Part shown: positions 27,386 through 37,539 of the stretch, piece by piece
How positions within the stretch are numbered: the first letter of the stretch is position 1
Layout of the letters: every line of letters begins with the position of its first letter
NCBI GenBank assembly: GCA_004154925.1
Contig: QJNS01000019.1
Location: 1-64,000 of the forward strand
Length of the DNA stretch: 64,000 nt
Source of the DNA: Monosporascus cannonballus
Taxonomy: Eukaryota > Ascomycota > Sordariomycetes > Xylariales
Direction: 5' to 3'
Program-made: the position numbers and the translations under genes
Notes under the pieces: generated by a model
Told to the model about the DNA's origin: nothing
The model's database searches: none
The model's input: only the letters and a program-made list of their open reading frames with translations

Positions 27386-27824
27386 TGTTATAAGAACAAG
27401 GATTCCTATTTCGAAAAAACCAACCTTTAAAGCCTAACGCGGACTTATCACGGCTAAACTCCGGACAAAAAGGCTTGGCTTTTAAGGTGATCTAATTAAT
27501 TTAAATAATTTAAGTAATCTGGGACCAGATTATATAAATTATATAAATTACGTAAATCCACGACATATTCATTTTAAGGAATTAGGATATATAATAAATC
27601 GGTCTTTTATATAAATAATATTTACTTAATTTCGCTTTTTAATTATTAATCTAAGCTTTTAATTCAAAGGTAACCGTACCGTTTTCTAATTAAGGGAAAA
27701 GTCTTTAAATCTTTTTAACGAACAGATTACTGAATTATTCCTCGCCTTATTATTACCTGCAAATCAAGAACCTATTTCGGATACTGCTCATACCTCCAGG
27801 TGGATGTATAACAGGTTCGTTACA
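27386..27824 (+). repeat. 3' LTR of chromovirus B
   Basis: 439 bp, preceded by the purine tract AAAAAAGGAAATAA and ending GGTTCGTTACA. The outer ~95 bp are nearly unmutated, and the inner side is AT-rich. It is followed by the AAAGT duplication. Confidence 0.92.
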
Positions 27825-27829
27825 AAAGT

Positions 27830-27853
27830 ATGGGTTCGAATCCCATTAGAAAC
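27830..27853 (+). pseudogene. 3' half of a tRNA-like sequence split by chromovirus B
   Basis: This segment carries a perfect T-arm (ATGGG-TTCGAAT-CCCAT), including the Pol III B-box GGTTCGAATCC, then TAGAAAC. The other half is at 20399-20445, just before copy B: GCTTTTA, TA, then an A-box-like TAATTTAACGGTA. Joined (counting the target duplication once) they give 71 nt. The 7-bp acceptor stem has one mismatch explainable by RIP. The anticodon arm pairs only if two RIP changes are reversed and then has an 8-nt loop, so the amino acid cannot be named. It is a relic, not a working tRNA gene. Confidence 0.45.
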
Positions 27854-28003
27854 TTTAAAGGTACGTCGTAAAAAATGCTTTATAACGCATTTCTCCAACT
27901 TATTATTTTCCTTATTTTCCTAAATATCACTGTATTTTCTTTTTGGGCATTTATTCAATATCGTAAAAGCTTTAGCTATTAATTACTAATAGCTGGAGGT
28001 ATA

Positions 28004-28243
28004 TGTCAAACCCAGCTAAAGTTAATCAAATAGCTAAACCTTGGCTTAATTTAATCACCTACCGAAACAAGGTTACTTTATGCACCCCCGGTATCTTTTC
28101 CTCTTAGCTACAGTTGTATTTACATGTATAAAAGGAAGGTTCGCTACCCTTATCTTTTAGCTAAGACCTTCTAAAGGTCAAGGCAACCTTCAATATACCT
28201 TTTCTTCAGTTATATGCTTCTGTATGTAATGCAGGGTCTCATA
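28004..28243 (+). repeat. 3' LTR of the copia element
   Basis: 240 bp direct repeat of 7948-8187 with mainly C/T and G/A differences. It ends GGGTCTCATA and is followed by CCCAC (28244-28248), the second target-site copy. Confidence 0.93.
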
Positions 28244-28248
28244 CCCAC

Positions 28249-29096
28249 TTACCACACAACCGTCTAAACACACCAATAGGAAAAGAGATTCAACCCACAG
28301 GTTACATGAGCAAGGACTGCCACCTAACCAGTTTATAATCCTAATCATATGTAATGTCGACAGTTATCCGCTTAAGGAAACATAAATATGATCATCTCCG
28401 TGGCGTTGCTACTCCCTATTGCTATGTTGCAGACACTCTGAGCCGGCCAGCTTTGAATTTCCAAAACCACTCAACTCATGCGTGTATTGTAAGTAGTGTC
28501 TTTTTGGTTACACATGGGGGAATAAGTATGATATTTAAGACGTTCTCGAAACATTTACTCCTGGATATCTCCCAGCCAGCTGCTATGGAAGCCTCATTGG
28601 AAGGTTGATAGAAGCCTACTTTGGTAGATGAAACTATCGGACAACCATGGTAGGAAAGCCACCAAAGATTCACTGCACTGCACATATGATCGGGATGGTA
28701 AGCTAACAATCATGCGGTTGGTATTATGATCGGCTGACATGCGTTCCATAGGACTGTCAAGACGAAGACTTCTCGCACTGTAGTGTCCGATGCACATATC
28801 AACATGCCCCCAAGCCGTGGCGGTGCTCTTATTCTGTCTGGGTACCTAGGTAGTGGACAGACGAAGTATCTCGTATACAGTAAATCCTTACTGTGCAGGA
28901 ACACGGTGTTGCATGACATCAGCCACAGCAGATAGGGAGGGGGCAACGCTGCCTTCTTTCACTTCAGTCGAACATAAACAATTGACTTGATTTGGCCGGA
29001 GCTGTGATTCAGTCGTTGACGGTCGTTGCTATGTCAATCTTGGGGATTTTATGTTTCGTTTGATCTGCTCTCATACTATAGCGTTTTGTTTCGATC
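28249..29096. other. Intergenic stretch with promoter of the F-box/LRR gene
   Basis: Composition returns to normal at once after the copia target site. Small overlapping frames show nothing recognisable. The palindromic GGTACCTAGG occurs at 28841-28850. Confidence 0.6.
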
Positions 29097-31464
29097 ATGG
29101 AGAACTTACCATCCTATGAGGAGGCTACGTCTGGTCCTGACTGGCTAAGCCTGGCTGCCCCTTTCGTACCTCTCTCCAGCTGGCGGCAATGCTGTCTTAT
29201 AAACCGGCGTTTCTATCGCGAATTCATGCCGCGTCTCTGGCAAGATCCACTGGTCACTGTCAGGCAACTTGGGTTGGATCCAAATGACGGTAAGTATTCA
29301 TTTCTTCTGGCGTAATAGCCGGGTGTTTAATCAATTTCCAGATCTCATTTGGTACCGTCGTTTCATCAACAAACATGTCAAGTCGGTCAGGCTTGAAACG
29401 AGGTCGCTCGTTCGCTCACTGGACTTCCGAGACTTTGCTCTGAGAGCATCTGGCCTATATTCTACCGAAGCAAGTGAGCGGGCCATCTCAGAAAGCTTTA
29501 GATATCTACCTGAAATATTCCCCAGACTCACCTGCTTGCTTATTGATGGACATCCCGAGCTTGATCCTAGCTCACTCGCGCGTACAAATTCGGACGCTAG
29601 GGCACCAGCATCTCTACAGCTCCTTGACATAGCTCGCTGTCCCCAAGAGCTGACGCCCAGGTTGTTCGACTCAGCTTACTTTAGGGAGCTCGTCTATCTT
29701 GACGTATCTTACATACCAGGCTCCGTCAAGAGCGCGGTACTGTCGTCTCTCAATTATCGGTTTCTTCCAGAGTTGCGTGTCTTGAAGGTCCAAGGGCGGG
29801 AAATGGACGACATGACCGCACGCTTGTTGTTTAGAGCTTTTAGCCATCAGTTATGGAGTCTCAACCTGAGTGAGAACAAGCTTACTGATGGTATTATCGA
29901 TGACGACTTTCTTACGGGCTGCTTCTCGTCTCCGCCGTCTCGTACTAATGCTCATTTCGAGAAGGAAGGGAATCTAGTGTTGCCGAGAGACGTCAGGAGC
30001 CGGACATATGGACCTCTTCAATTCATTGAGGAATCGGAGTTTAGTTCTGCTTTCATCCACCCTGAGAGATACCTTGCCGATGCTCCATTTTACTCAATGC
30101 GAATTGATGAGATAGAATGTCAGGAATTACCTAACATTCGCGCCAACGGGCTCGGCCCATTGCGCAAGGATACTGCGGGTGCAATTAAGGGTGAACTTCT
30201 CGATGAAGCTCTCTCTGCCGCGACCGCCACACCCCTACTGCTACACTCCCGGCTGCATTTAAGCGGCAAGGGGCTCACACACCTCTATTTAAATCAGAAC
30301 CGATTTACCTCCTCAGGGATTGGAAGGCTACTTCGCTCCTCTACTGACAGCTTGGAGCACTTCGAGTGTGACTTTTGCTTGCATACACACCCCCCTTCCC
30401 AGCATAGCGGCAACGCAGTCTGGCCACGTGTGGTTGGATTGATTGGTTCTGCATATCTCTTCCGTCCCGCTATCTCATCGAACCTTCGGTCACTCCGTGT
30501 ACACCATTCCCTTGTCACCCTGGTTCCGACCCTGATTGCTGAAGGCCTTCCTATAGCCGCCGCGAGACGACTTGCAGAAAGCGCGTTCTATAAGAACATC
30601 CGTCGAGCATACCCGCAGGCCTTCGCGCCGGATATGAATCCCCGACTATCATCCCTGACGTTAACCAACATCCCCTCTCGATCTATTGGACCAGTAGTTG
30701 AACAGTTAATACTGCTCCTGAAGCTCATGTCAGCTCAACAAAAAGCCATTAGGGATGCGCGGGTGGTCATCAGTGGAGAACGCCGGCCATTGCTGAGTGG
30801 CCTTCGCTATCTCAGGCTTGAGATGGAACCGGACTTCTCTGATGATCTATCCGGCCCCTCTTCAGGAGGTGAAGTTGACTTCGATGCGCTCCTTGACCCC
30901 GGCAACGAGAGTTTCAGCGATGAAACGCTAAGCTTCTTCGAAGAGGAATCCGGGGGCGTTACTTCAAGGAAGAAGACCGGGCTCCCAATATATGGTGGGT
31001 CTAAAAGTCAATTCAACAAGCCCGAGTTGTATGCCGATTTCTCATCCGGCCACCGCTTGAATACTTGGCCATACTCTGACTGCGATGCGGAATACATCAG
31101 CTTACACGAACCGAATCTGATAACGTCTTCACCTGTCGAGGTTTGGATTGGAACGGGCCGAATTGGCCCACACGCAGCGGTTAATGAATACATGTGGAAT
31201 TTACAGGATCCCAATCTGCGTATCAACATTGGACCAGCGACCCCTGACCATGTTGCGGCTGGCGTCCCGCCTTTTGCCCATATCTTCCATGGAGCATGGG
31301 ATGCCATTGTGTTTCCAAAAGATCTTCAATCTGCCTTAAGGGCCTCAATGACACTCCCGTTCCGTGACGTCGCTACAGCCATAAAGGAGTACCGCCTTGG
31401 GACCAAGGGCACCCCTGAGTATTGGGAGGGTAAGATTGAATTAGTGCGAACGAGTAGCGTTTGA
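29097..31464 (+). CDS. F-box-like, leucine-rich-repeat protein
   Basis: Two exons, 29097-29289 and 29342-31464, join across a 52-bp GTAAGT...CAG intron (codon G|AT) into 771 aa. The N-terminus (PSYEEATSGPDWLSLAAPFV, then SSWRQCCLINRRFYREFMPR and LWQDPLV) has the spacing of an F-box: short hydrophobic helix, conserved Cys/Asn/Arg region, then LW.DP. The body contains scattered leucine-rich segments such as LVYLDVSYIPG, LRVLKVQG, LWSLNLSENKLTDG, LTHLYLNQNRFTSSG, LRSLRVHHS and LRYLRLEME. This architecture is typical of substrate adaptors of SCF ubiquitin ligases. No specific substrate can be inferred. The C-terminal 250 residues are unassigned. It lies 0.85 kb from the transposon block but shows no RIP damage. 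Confidence 0.85.
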
Positions 31465-31648
31465 CACTAGCATTTTTCATGTTTATTGACGTTAGACGGT
31501 CCCATGAAACGGAAGCCGATGTATTTACAGGATACCCCGAAGCAATCCTCAAGTATTTACAATGTTGAAAGGCAAAGTCGGCGCTAAGTCGGTGAAGTTT
31601 ATTTGCCTTGACAATACAACCACAAGTCCTACGCGGTCGAACGTTGGT

Positions 31649-32812
31649 TTATTTCACGGTCAAGGAATACGCCGAGGTGGTGAACTTGGCATCCGAGCCG
31701 ACGAACGGCTCAGTGCCGGCGCCGGCGCTTTGCAGGTACTGACTCTTGGACAACCCCTGACTGTCGACCAGGTAATTGACGAAATCCATCAAGTCGCCAT
31801 TGAAGCTCTTCTGGTCGCTGGGTGCGACGAAGCTATAAACTCGCACTGCAAACCACTGGGTCAATGATTGCTCTCTTCAGATAAATCGGGGAGTGGGGGA
31901 TTGGTTGTTGGACGTTGGAAGACACGGTTTGACTTGGCAGCTACAACCCCCCGCAATTCCCTTGGAGACTTATGTCCCCTGGGCTAGGGAAGCTGGGGTT
32001 AAAGGGTATCGACGACTCCAGGAATTGATTCACTTACTCTGGCTGTGCGAACCGTAGTACAGGTCCCACGTGACGCCGCTGACCTTTGGCGTCGCGATGG
32101 TGCTCCCCGTCTCCGAGATGGGCCCCGCGCCACCCAGCGAGCCCAGCCAGATCATGATCTCGTACTCGGGTGCGCCGTCCGGCGTGGAGGCGGTGAAGAT
32201 GTCGTATGCCACGTTGGCGACGAGACCGGAGCCGGTGTAGCTGCATTTTTGTGGTGTTAACGAACGTATCCTACTCTTCCGAACGCGTAGATAGCTAGTA
32301 ATTATGGATAGACACCTCTTGCAGCATCATGTGCACACATCTATATATATAGACGGATACACGTATTACCCTACAAAACAAGCCTCAATTCAAGAGAGGA
32401 GGGGGGGAGGGGGGGAGCAACGCGACGGGATGAAAAAGAAGGGAGAAAGGGCTCACCTCCAGGACCACGCCGAAGGGATGTTCGACACACCCGACAGCTG
32501 CACGGGCGTCATCCGGCGCACGGCGTTGGCGTACGACTTGACCTGGTGATCGCCGCCGGCCCACGACCACTTGGTCGACCACGCCAGCTGGCCCGAGCCG
32601 GACACGCCCTCCACCGTCGTGCACTGCGAGCCCGACGTCGCCCCGTCCCGGCCCCACAGGTTGTTGTACACGATGTACCCGCCCGTCTCGACCGATCCCC
32701 ACTGCTCGCAGAATGTCGTCGCCGCGCGCTTCTCGTTAGAAGCGGGCGTTGGCGTCGCGAGGGCCACGCCTGCGAAGAAGGCGGCCACGGAACCAAGGAT
32801 GCTGGACTTCAT
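31649..32812 (-). CDS. Secreted GH12 endoglucanase/xyloglucanase
   Basis: Three exons (32457-32812, 32038-32240, 31649-31845) close in frame to 251 aa. The first 18-20 residues are a signal peptide (MKSSILGSVAAFFAGVALA), followed by a Kex2-like KR at about 28-29. The mature part is the glycoside hydrolase family 12 jelly-roll: CEQWGS, YIVYNNLWG and WSWAGG lead to the nucleophile region PEYEIMIWLG (Glu146). The acid/base is in YLQSAGAGTEPFVG (Glu232). Length and both Glu residues match active enzymes of the family, which cleave beta-1,4-glucan or xyloglucan outside the cell. Introns are 216 bp (GTGAGC...CAG) and 192 bp (GTAAGT...CAG), long for this window. The larger one holds a G-rich run. 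Which glucan is preferred cannot be read from sequence alone. Confidence 0.93.
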
Positions 32813-35548
32813 TATTCGTTGGGTGCTGGGACCGAAGAAGGATAGATGGGGGTTGGATTGTAAGACGTTGCTCTGGGATGCCACTGTCTGGTCGTTCGTG
32901 GCTTTGCGTGGCCCGGAGAATGGCAGCACTTTATATTGCAATCTTTTCAGGATCTACACGTTATTTCCTCCCTTTAGACTTATGCCCATCGTCGTCCGCC
33001 TGCGGATCGGGGATCGCGATGGCGCCTGGGGAACTCGCGCATTATGGCGAGGCATTCTGCGATGGCGTTGGCGTCGATGCGAATACACAATAGAGCGCCA
33101 GGGATGTTCACACCTTCAGTGCGACGATCTCAAGCTACCGTCAAATCCGGTCCCAGTCTTCGTTGGAAGCTGCTGGTCCGTATGCAGGGAGGGCTACCCC
33201 GTGGGGAAGCTTAGTACGCTCCTCGGCGCTCGATGATTGGTGGAATACGGAGGACTGCCTCTGCCGCTACGATATAGGAAACCGGAGGGTGGCGTACGCT
33301 GCCCAAGTACAAATAAGCTACTCGGAGAAATTTAGTTTCGGACCACGGCACCCGTGGCCTTCAACGCGTTGTGGGAATTTACGGATTAAGCGAACGGGAT
33401 TAGAGCGGGATGATCTCTATGTGTCGGTGCGTGGCTGCTCAGTCTAATGTTCCGCGGCCGCGGTCTTTTAGCTACAACCATGCTGGCTTTACGACGTTAT
33501 ACTCAGAGGTGGCGTCGAGAGGGTTCCATAATGCAGACGCAGGACAGCCTCAGCTGAGGTAATCTCGGGGATGCTGCTCCGAAGCATCTGGTACTACGGC
33601 TGGGCCACGCATACCAGCTACGAGTATATAATATCGTGTCGCCCTATTCACGCGGTCCTTCCGCGTTACCATCTATATCGAATGGTCAGCTATTATATAG
33701 AGCCTCAAAACATTCATTGAGGCTAACTGGTACTGGGGGGTTCAATGTCGACTCCCTAGAGCTTAAGAAGCCTACTGGTTCCGGTATTACGCCTTACGTT
33801 ATTCTCTCATAGGCTTGCTCCTTAGAGGATGAATATCGCTGATGTCCGAGACCTTTCTACTGCTCCGTCCAGAGTTGATGGGATCAGAACTGCTGCTAAT
33901 AGACGAAGGCCGCCGGCAGCCAGTGCGCCTGCGTGAATATTGGTTACGTAGGAAAAAAGTCCCCGCCCCAAGCTAAGCACAGCGGTCAATTCGATGTTCA
34001 ACTGATATGCAGCTGCTGTCGGTTGCTATGTCCACTCAAGATCCGAGCAGAAGCGGTAGCCGGAGCGGGCAACGCTCGTTAACTCAAGGAAACGACCAAT
34101 GGGCGGTGGCTTATCCAAAAAGGCATCGGAAGTGAAGGGGGCATGATCTTCTGTTGTACTACAATTCTGCCAACGGTACTGCGAAGGCAGGAGCCCATTG
34201 AAACGCACCGGGCACAAGGAGAATGCAACAGTTTTCAGGGAACACCTTGTGGAATGAAGATAGGGCGTACAGTGCCATTCTCTTTGATGTCGCTATGGCT
34301 TTACCCGGTAGAGAAAAGAAGTCCATTGGGAGAGAGATTCTGGCGCAGACCTCCAGATTATCGAACGTCGGAAAGCGTTTCCCGTGGCAATAGCCTAGGA
34401 GCTGGCTCTCAGGGAAATAGTGATTGACCGGTTATGTGGACTTGGGGAAGCAGGATCCTTGAGAAATGAAATGCACCATGGGGTGCAATGCTTGCTAGCT
34501 TAGGTGACATCCGAGCGGTAACAAGAGCCGAGCGTCAGACGAACCTGTTGTCAACACGAAGCCGCTAACACCCATGACAACGCCCGTGAGCAACGATTCT
34601 CCGGGCTCTGTTGAGTCCGAACAAGGCAGGATAGATGTGTACTTAGCCGCATTGGAATGCGGTGAAAGAACGCCAGGAGTCTGAGCCACAGCGGGTCATC
34701 AAAAACTACACCGGTAAAGCCATGAAAGTTTTGATGAGGCTAGTTTCTGGAGCTAGTCATCCTCGTTACGGTCGCCGGTTGCATCCGACACCGGGGAATC
34801 AGAAATCGGCTATAATCCCAAGCTGCTAGGGACCGCAGAAGTGAGGGCATTCCCGATCTATGTTGAGGTCGGTCTGCCGGAAAGGTTGGCGGTGATAAAA
34901 GCATGTGATGATATCACCAATGTGGGACCCCCTTTCTTTTTTGGTAGTACCCCCCACTTTTCAAGGCTAATGTAGGTACAGTGTGGCTGGACACGTGCCT
35001 GTCCTCCATCTTCAAGTGGTTGAATAGGGTTTCCACCCGAACTTAAATGGCTGAAGAGACTCAGTAATGTGATGAGAGGCCTTGTACGGGCCTATCGGGT
35101 TATCGGAGCACGAAACCTCAAGTCTACAATGTGCCAGTCAATCAATATTATCAACAGATTGTCGCTTTTTTGGGTAGAATGCAGGTCCTCCGTACACTCT
35201 CTGTTCCAGTGATCCAATCAATGGAGACAGTTTGGGGATCACGCCTAACCAGTTCATAAGATCCGGCACAAAACAAACAAGTCAGCTGGCCTTGAGGTTG
35301 CTGGCTAGGTACCTACCCAGATACCTACTTTGTATGTACATGGCGGGCCGTGAGCAGGCCGGGAAGTGGAGCTCTTCCCGCCTTCACCCGATAAAATTTG
35401 TTACCGATCTGCAACTGCGCTTTCGTCTTTTTTCAACACCAAAAAAGCCTCTGAGCTCTGTAAACTACTCAAAACGACAAAAGGAACGGCCTATCGTAGC
35501 TTCCTCGTCCATTTCCTTAGAAACCTTAGATCAACGACATCTCACTGT
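32813..35548. other. Intergenic stretch between GH12 and phosphate carrier genes
   Basis: Holds the GH12 promoter on the left (TTTATATTG near 32931) and the phosphate-carrier promoter on the right. Short overlapping frames have no recognisable content. A TAGGTACCTA-type palindrome lies at 35305-35316. I see no transposon ends or RNA gene. Confidence 0.55.
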
Positions 35549-35605
35549 CGCTCTCCTTTTTATCATCTCCCCACTCTATTCTTTCCCTTCTAATCCCTTT
35601 CTCGA
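35549..35605 (+). promoter_or_regulatory. Pyrimidine-rich leader of the phosphate-carrier gene
   Basis: An almost continuous C/T tract (TCGCTCTCC, then TTTTTATCATCTCCCC, then TTTCCCTTC) runs to just before the ATG at 35612. Such CT tracts precede strongly expressed housekeeping genes in filamentous fungi. Its role here is inferred from position. Confidence 0.5.
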
Positions 35606-35611
35606 GTCGCA

Positions 35612-36854
35612 ATGGCCTCCGAAGCAAAGACCAAGGTTGATGCTGCCGTCCGTGTGGCCGAAGCCAATGCCCCTGACAAGCTGAGCGGTTTCGCTCTTTA
35701 CTCCAGATTCGCCCTCGCCGGTGCTATCTGCTGCTCTGTCACCCACGGTGCTCTCACCCCTGTCGATGTGTACGTCATCACTCGTGTCTTCTGTTATTTG
35801 TTTGGTCATTTGTCAATCCCATACAGTCGGTCGTAAACCACGACCGAATGGAGATGCATTTCGGCATCCGAATTCCTCAGCAGCTGCGGCCCCGCTAACA
35901 GATATGCTTGGTATAGCGTCAAGACGAGGATTCAGCTCGATCCTGCCACCTACAACAATGGCATGATCGGCGGTTTCCGCAAGGTCATCGCTAAGGAGGG
36001 TGCTGGTGCTCTCTTGACCGGTGTTGGCCCTACCTTCGCCGGTTACTTCCTCCAGGGCGCCTTCAAGTTCGGTGGCTACGAGTTCTTCAAACAGCAGTCC
36101 ATCAACCTGATTGGTGTCGAGAATGCCACCAACTACCGAACCGCCGTCTACCTTGCCTCGTCCGGTGCCGCCGAGTTCTTCGCCGATATCGCCCTTTGCC
36201 CTCTTGAGGCTACCCGTATTCGTCTCGTCTCGGAACCCACCTATGCCAATGGTCTCATCGGCGGCTTCAGCAAGATGTTGAAGAACGAGGGCGTCGGTGC
36301 TTTCTACGCCGGCTTTGGCCCTATCCTTTTCAAGCAGTGAGTTGCCATAGGCGCACATGGCCGGCTATCCCTGTCCCGTTTTAGAAGCGTTGCTAACCGA
36401 TATGATCAGGGTCCCGTACACCATGGCGAAGTTTGTCGTCTACGAGAAGGTCGCCGAGGCCATCTACCGCAAGTACCCCAAGAACACACTCTCTGATGGC
36501 ATGCAAACTACCGTCAACTTGGGTTCTGGTCTGATTGCTGGTATGGCCGCCGCCGTCGTTTCTCAGCCCGCCGACACCATGCTGTCCAAGATCAACAAGA
36601 CCAAGGGTCTCCCTGGCGAGAGTACTACCAGCCGTCTGATCAAGATTGCCAAGGACCTCGGTTTCAAGGGATCTTTCACCGGTCTCGGCGCCCGTCTGGT
36701 CATGGTCGGTACCCTGACCGCCGGCCAGTTCGCCATCTACGGTAAGCCCCAATGGCATGTCATCGCCTTTAATAACACGAAGCTAACGCCCAGGGACGCA
36801 GGCGACATAAAAAAGGCACTTCGGGCCACGGGAGGGGTAGAAATCAGCAAATAA
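35612..36854 (+). CDS. Mitochondrial phosphate carrier (SLC25 family)
   Basis: Four exons (35612-35769, 35917-36336, 36410-36741, 36802-36854) give 320 aa, the usual length for the family. The protein imports inorganic phosphate across the mitochondrial inner membrane for ATP synthesis. Three carrier repeats carry the signature PxD/ExxK/R: TPVDVVKTRIQ (repeat 1, split by intron 1), [11 protein letters not shown] (repeat 2) and [12 protein letters not shown] (repeat 3). [12 protein letters not shown] is typical of the phosphate carrier branch (yeast Mir1/Pic2 type). The C-terminus is [18 protein letters not shown]. Introns are 147, 73 and 60 bp, with CTAAC-type branch sites. The third intron is a multiple of three with no stop, so its retention would insert 20 residues in frame. 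The start lies after a strong CT leader. Confidence 0.95.
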
Positions 36855-37539
36855 GCTGGTTCGTGGCTTGAAGATAATGGAGGATGTAATGAGCAACTGA
36901 ACGACAACTTCCCCGATGCATCTGGTTCGCGTTTTCGTTGATTAGGGCATATATGGAGGAGGACAATAGCCGTTTTATGTTTGGGCGGCTTCAGCATTAG
37001 ATTCCCTGGGCAAAGGTGCTTTCTTGTGATTACTCTTTTCTCCATGTTGCATTTAGACAGGGCGGTATCGGACTGGGTTTTTGCGGACATTCTCCGGACA
37101 GGTATGTAACTTGTCAAGGGAGTCTGGAGAGGCAATTTGGAAATCACAACATCTCTTGCTCGATTCCTGAGCTTCCGCCTTCCAGGAAACAATAGATGCT
37201 TTACTCGCGCTGTTCGTTGAGCATAGAATCAGGCAGACTTGTGTCTAGATGCGCAAGATGACGCATCTAGCAGGAAGTTGTACAAATATAGGCAGGCTCC
37301 CTTTGCTCGCAAATCATTATCTCTGCGCTTCACTCGTGTGAATCGTTAGGCACTCTATAGCTATATATACGCAGTGCCATGGGTTGGTTAGTAACCCCTA
37401 TTCTAACCCCTATTTCATCGGAAACAAATTCCTTCCATTCCCATCATGAGCTCATGGGGGAAAGCACGAAAGGAGCGCTCAAAAGGGAAACCACCACCCA
37501 CCATCCGTAACAAAATACGTAGTGGTACCATATAAACCT
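36855..37539. other. Convergent intergenic stretch, carrier and SDR genes
   Basis: Holds the 3' untranslated regions of two convergent genes. No further coding sequence is supported. Confidence 0.6.

Larger units (their letters stand above)
20446..27824 (+). mobile_element. Chromovirus copy B (Ty3/gypsy), plus strand, RIP-mutated
   Basis: 7,379 bp with 439-bp LTRs (20446-20884 and 27386-27824) and a perfect target duplication AAAGT (20441-20445 and 27825-27829). On the plus strand the order is Gag (about 21.2-22.3 kb) with a CCHC knuckle at 22209-22250; RT around 24140-24391 (VYFGDILIYSE); integrase around 25290-26100; and a C-terminal chromodomain at about 26458-26620. The chromodomain places it among the chromoviruses. 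It sits inside the copia element, inverted relative to copy A. Confidence 0.93.
7948..28243 (+). mobile_element. Ty1/copia LTR retrotransposon, RIP-mutated, carrying two nested gypsy insertions
   Basis: Two 240-bp direct repeats (7948-8187 and 28004-28243) start TGTCA and end GGGTCTCATA. A 5-bp target duplication CCCAC flanks them (7943-7947 and 28244-28248). The full span is 20,296 bp. Removing the two nested chromoviruses and their target duplications leaves about 5.7 kb, a normal copia size. The internal segments are 8188-9101, 16351-20440 and 27830-28003. A relic on the plus strand at 19771-19926 shows the copia RNase H pattern (FFANN and LNTEIKLL where intact elements have FADN and STEAELLAL), with stops at positions expected for Trp or Gln. 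This fixes class and orientation. RIP (C-to-T on both strands, TpA-rich result) has destroyed all coding capacity. A purine-rich stretch (AGCTGGAGGTATA) just before the 3' LTR is a likely polypurine tract. Confidence 0.9.

Noticed and set aside
27831..27841. B-box GGTTCGAATCC as part of an intact tRNA gene
   Set aside because: The sequence upstream is the chromovirus LTR; the 5' half lies 7.4 kb away and the anticodon arm is imperfect.
8390..27990. AT-rich block as a centromere core or a mitochondrial insertion
   Set aside because: LTR pairs, target duplications and Pol motifs explain it fully as RIP-mutated retrotransposons.
35813..36358. 181-codon minus-strand ORF over the phosphate carrier
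   Set aside because: It is the antisense shadow of conserved carrier exons with high GC third positions; no domain.
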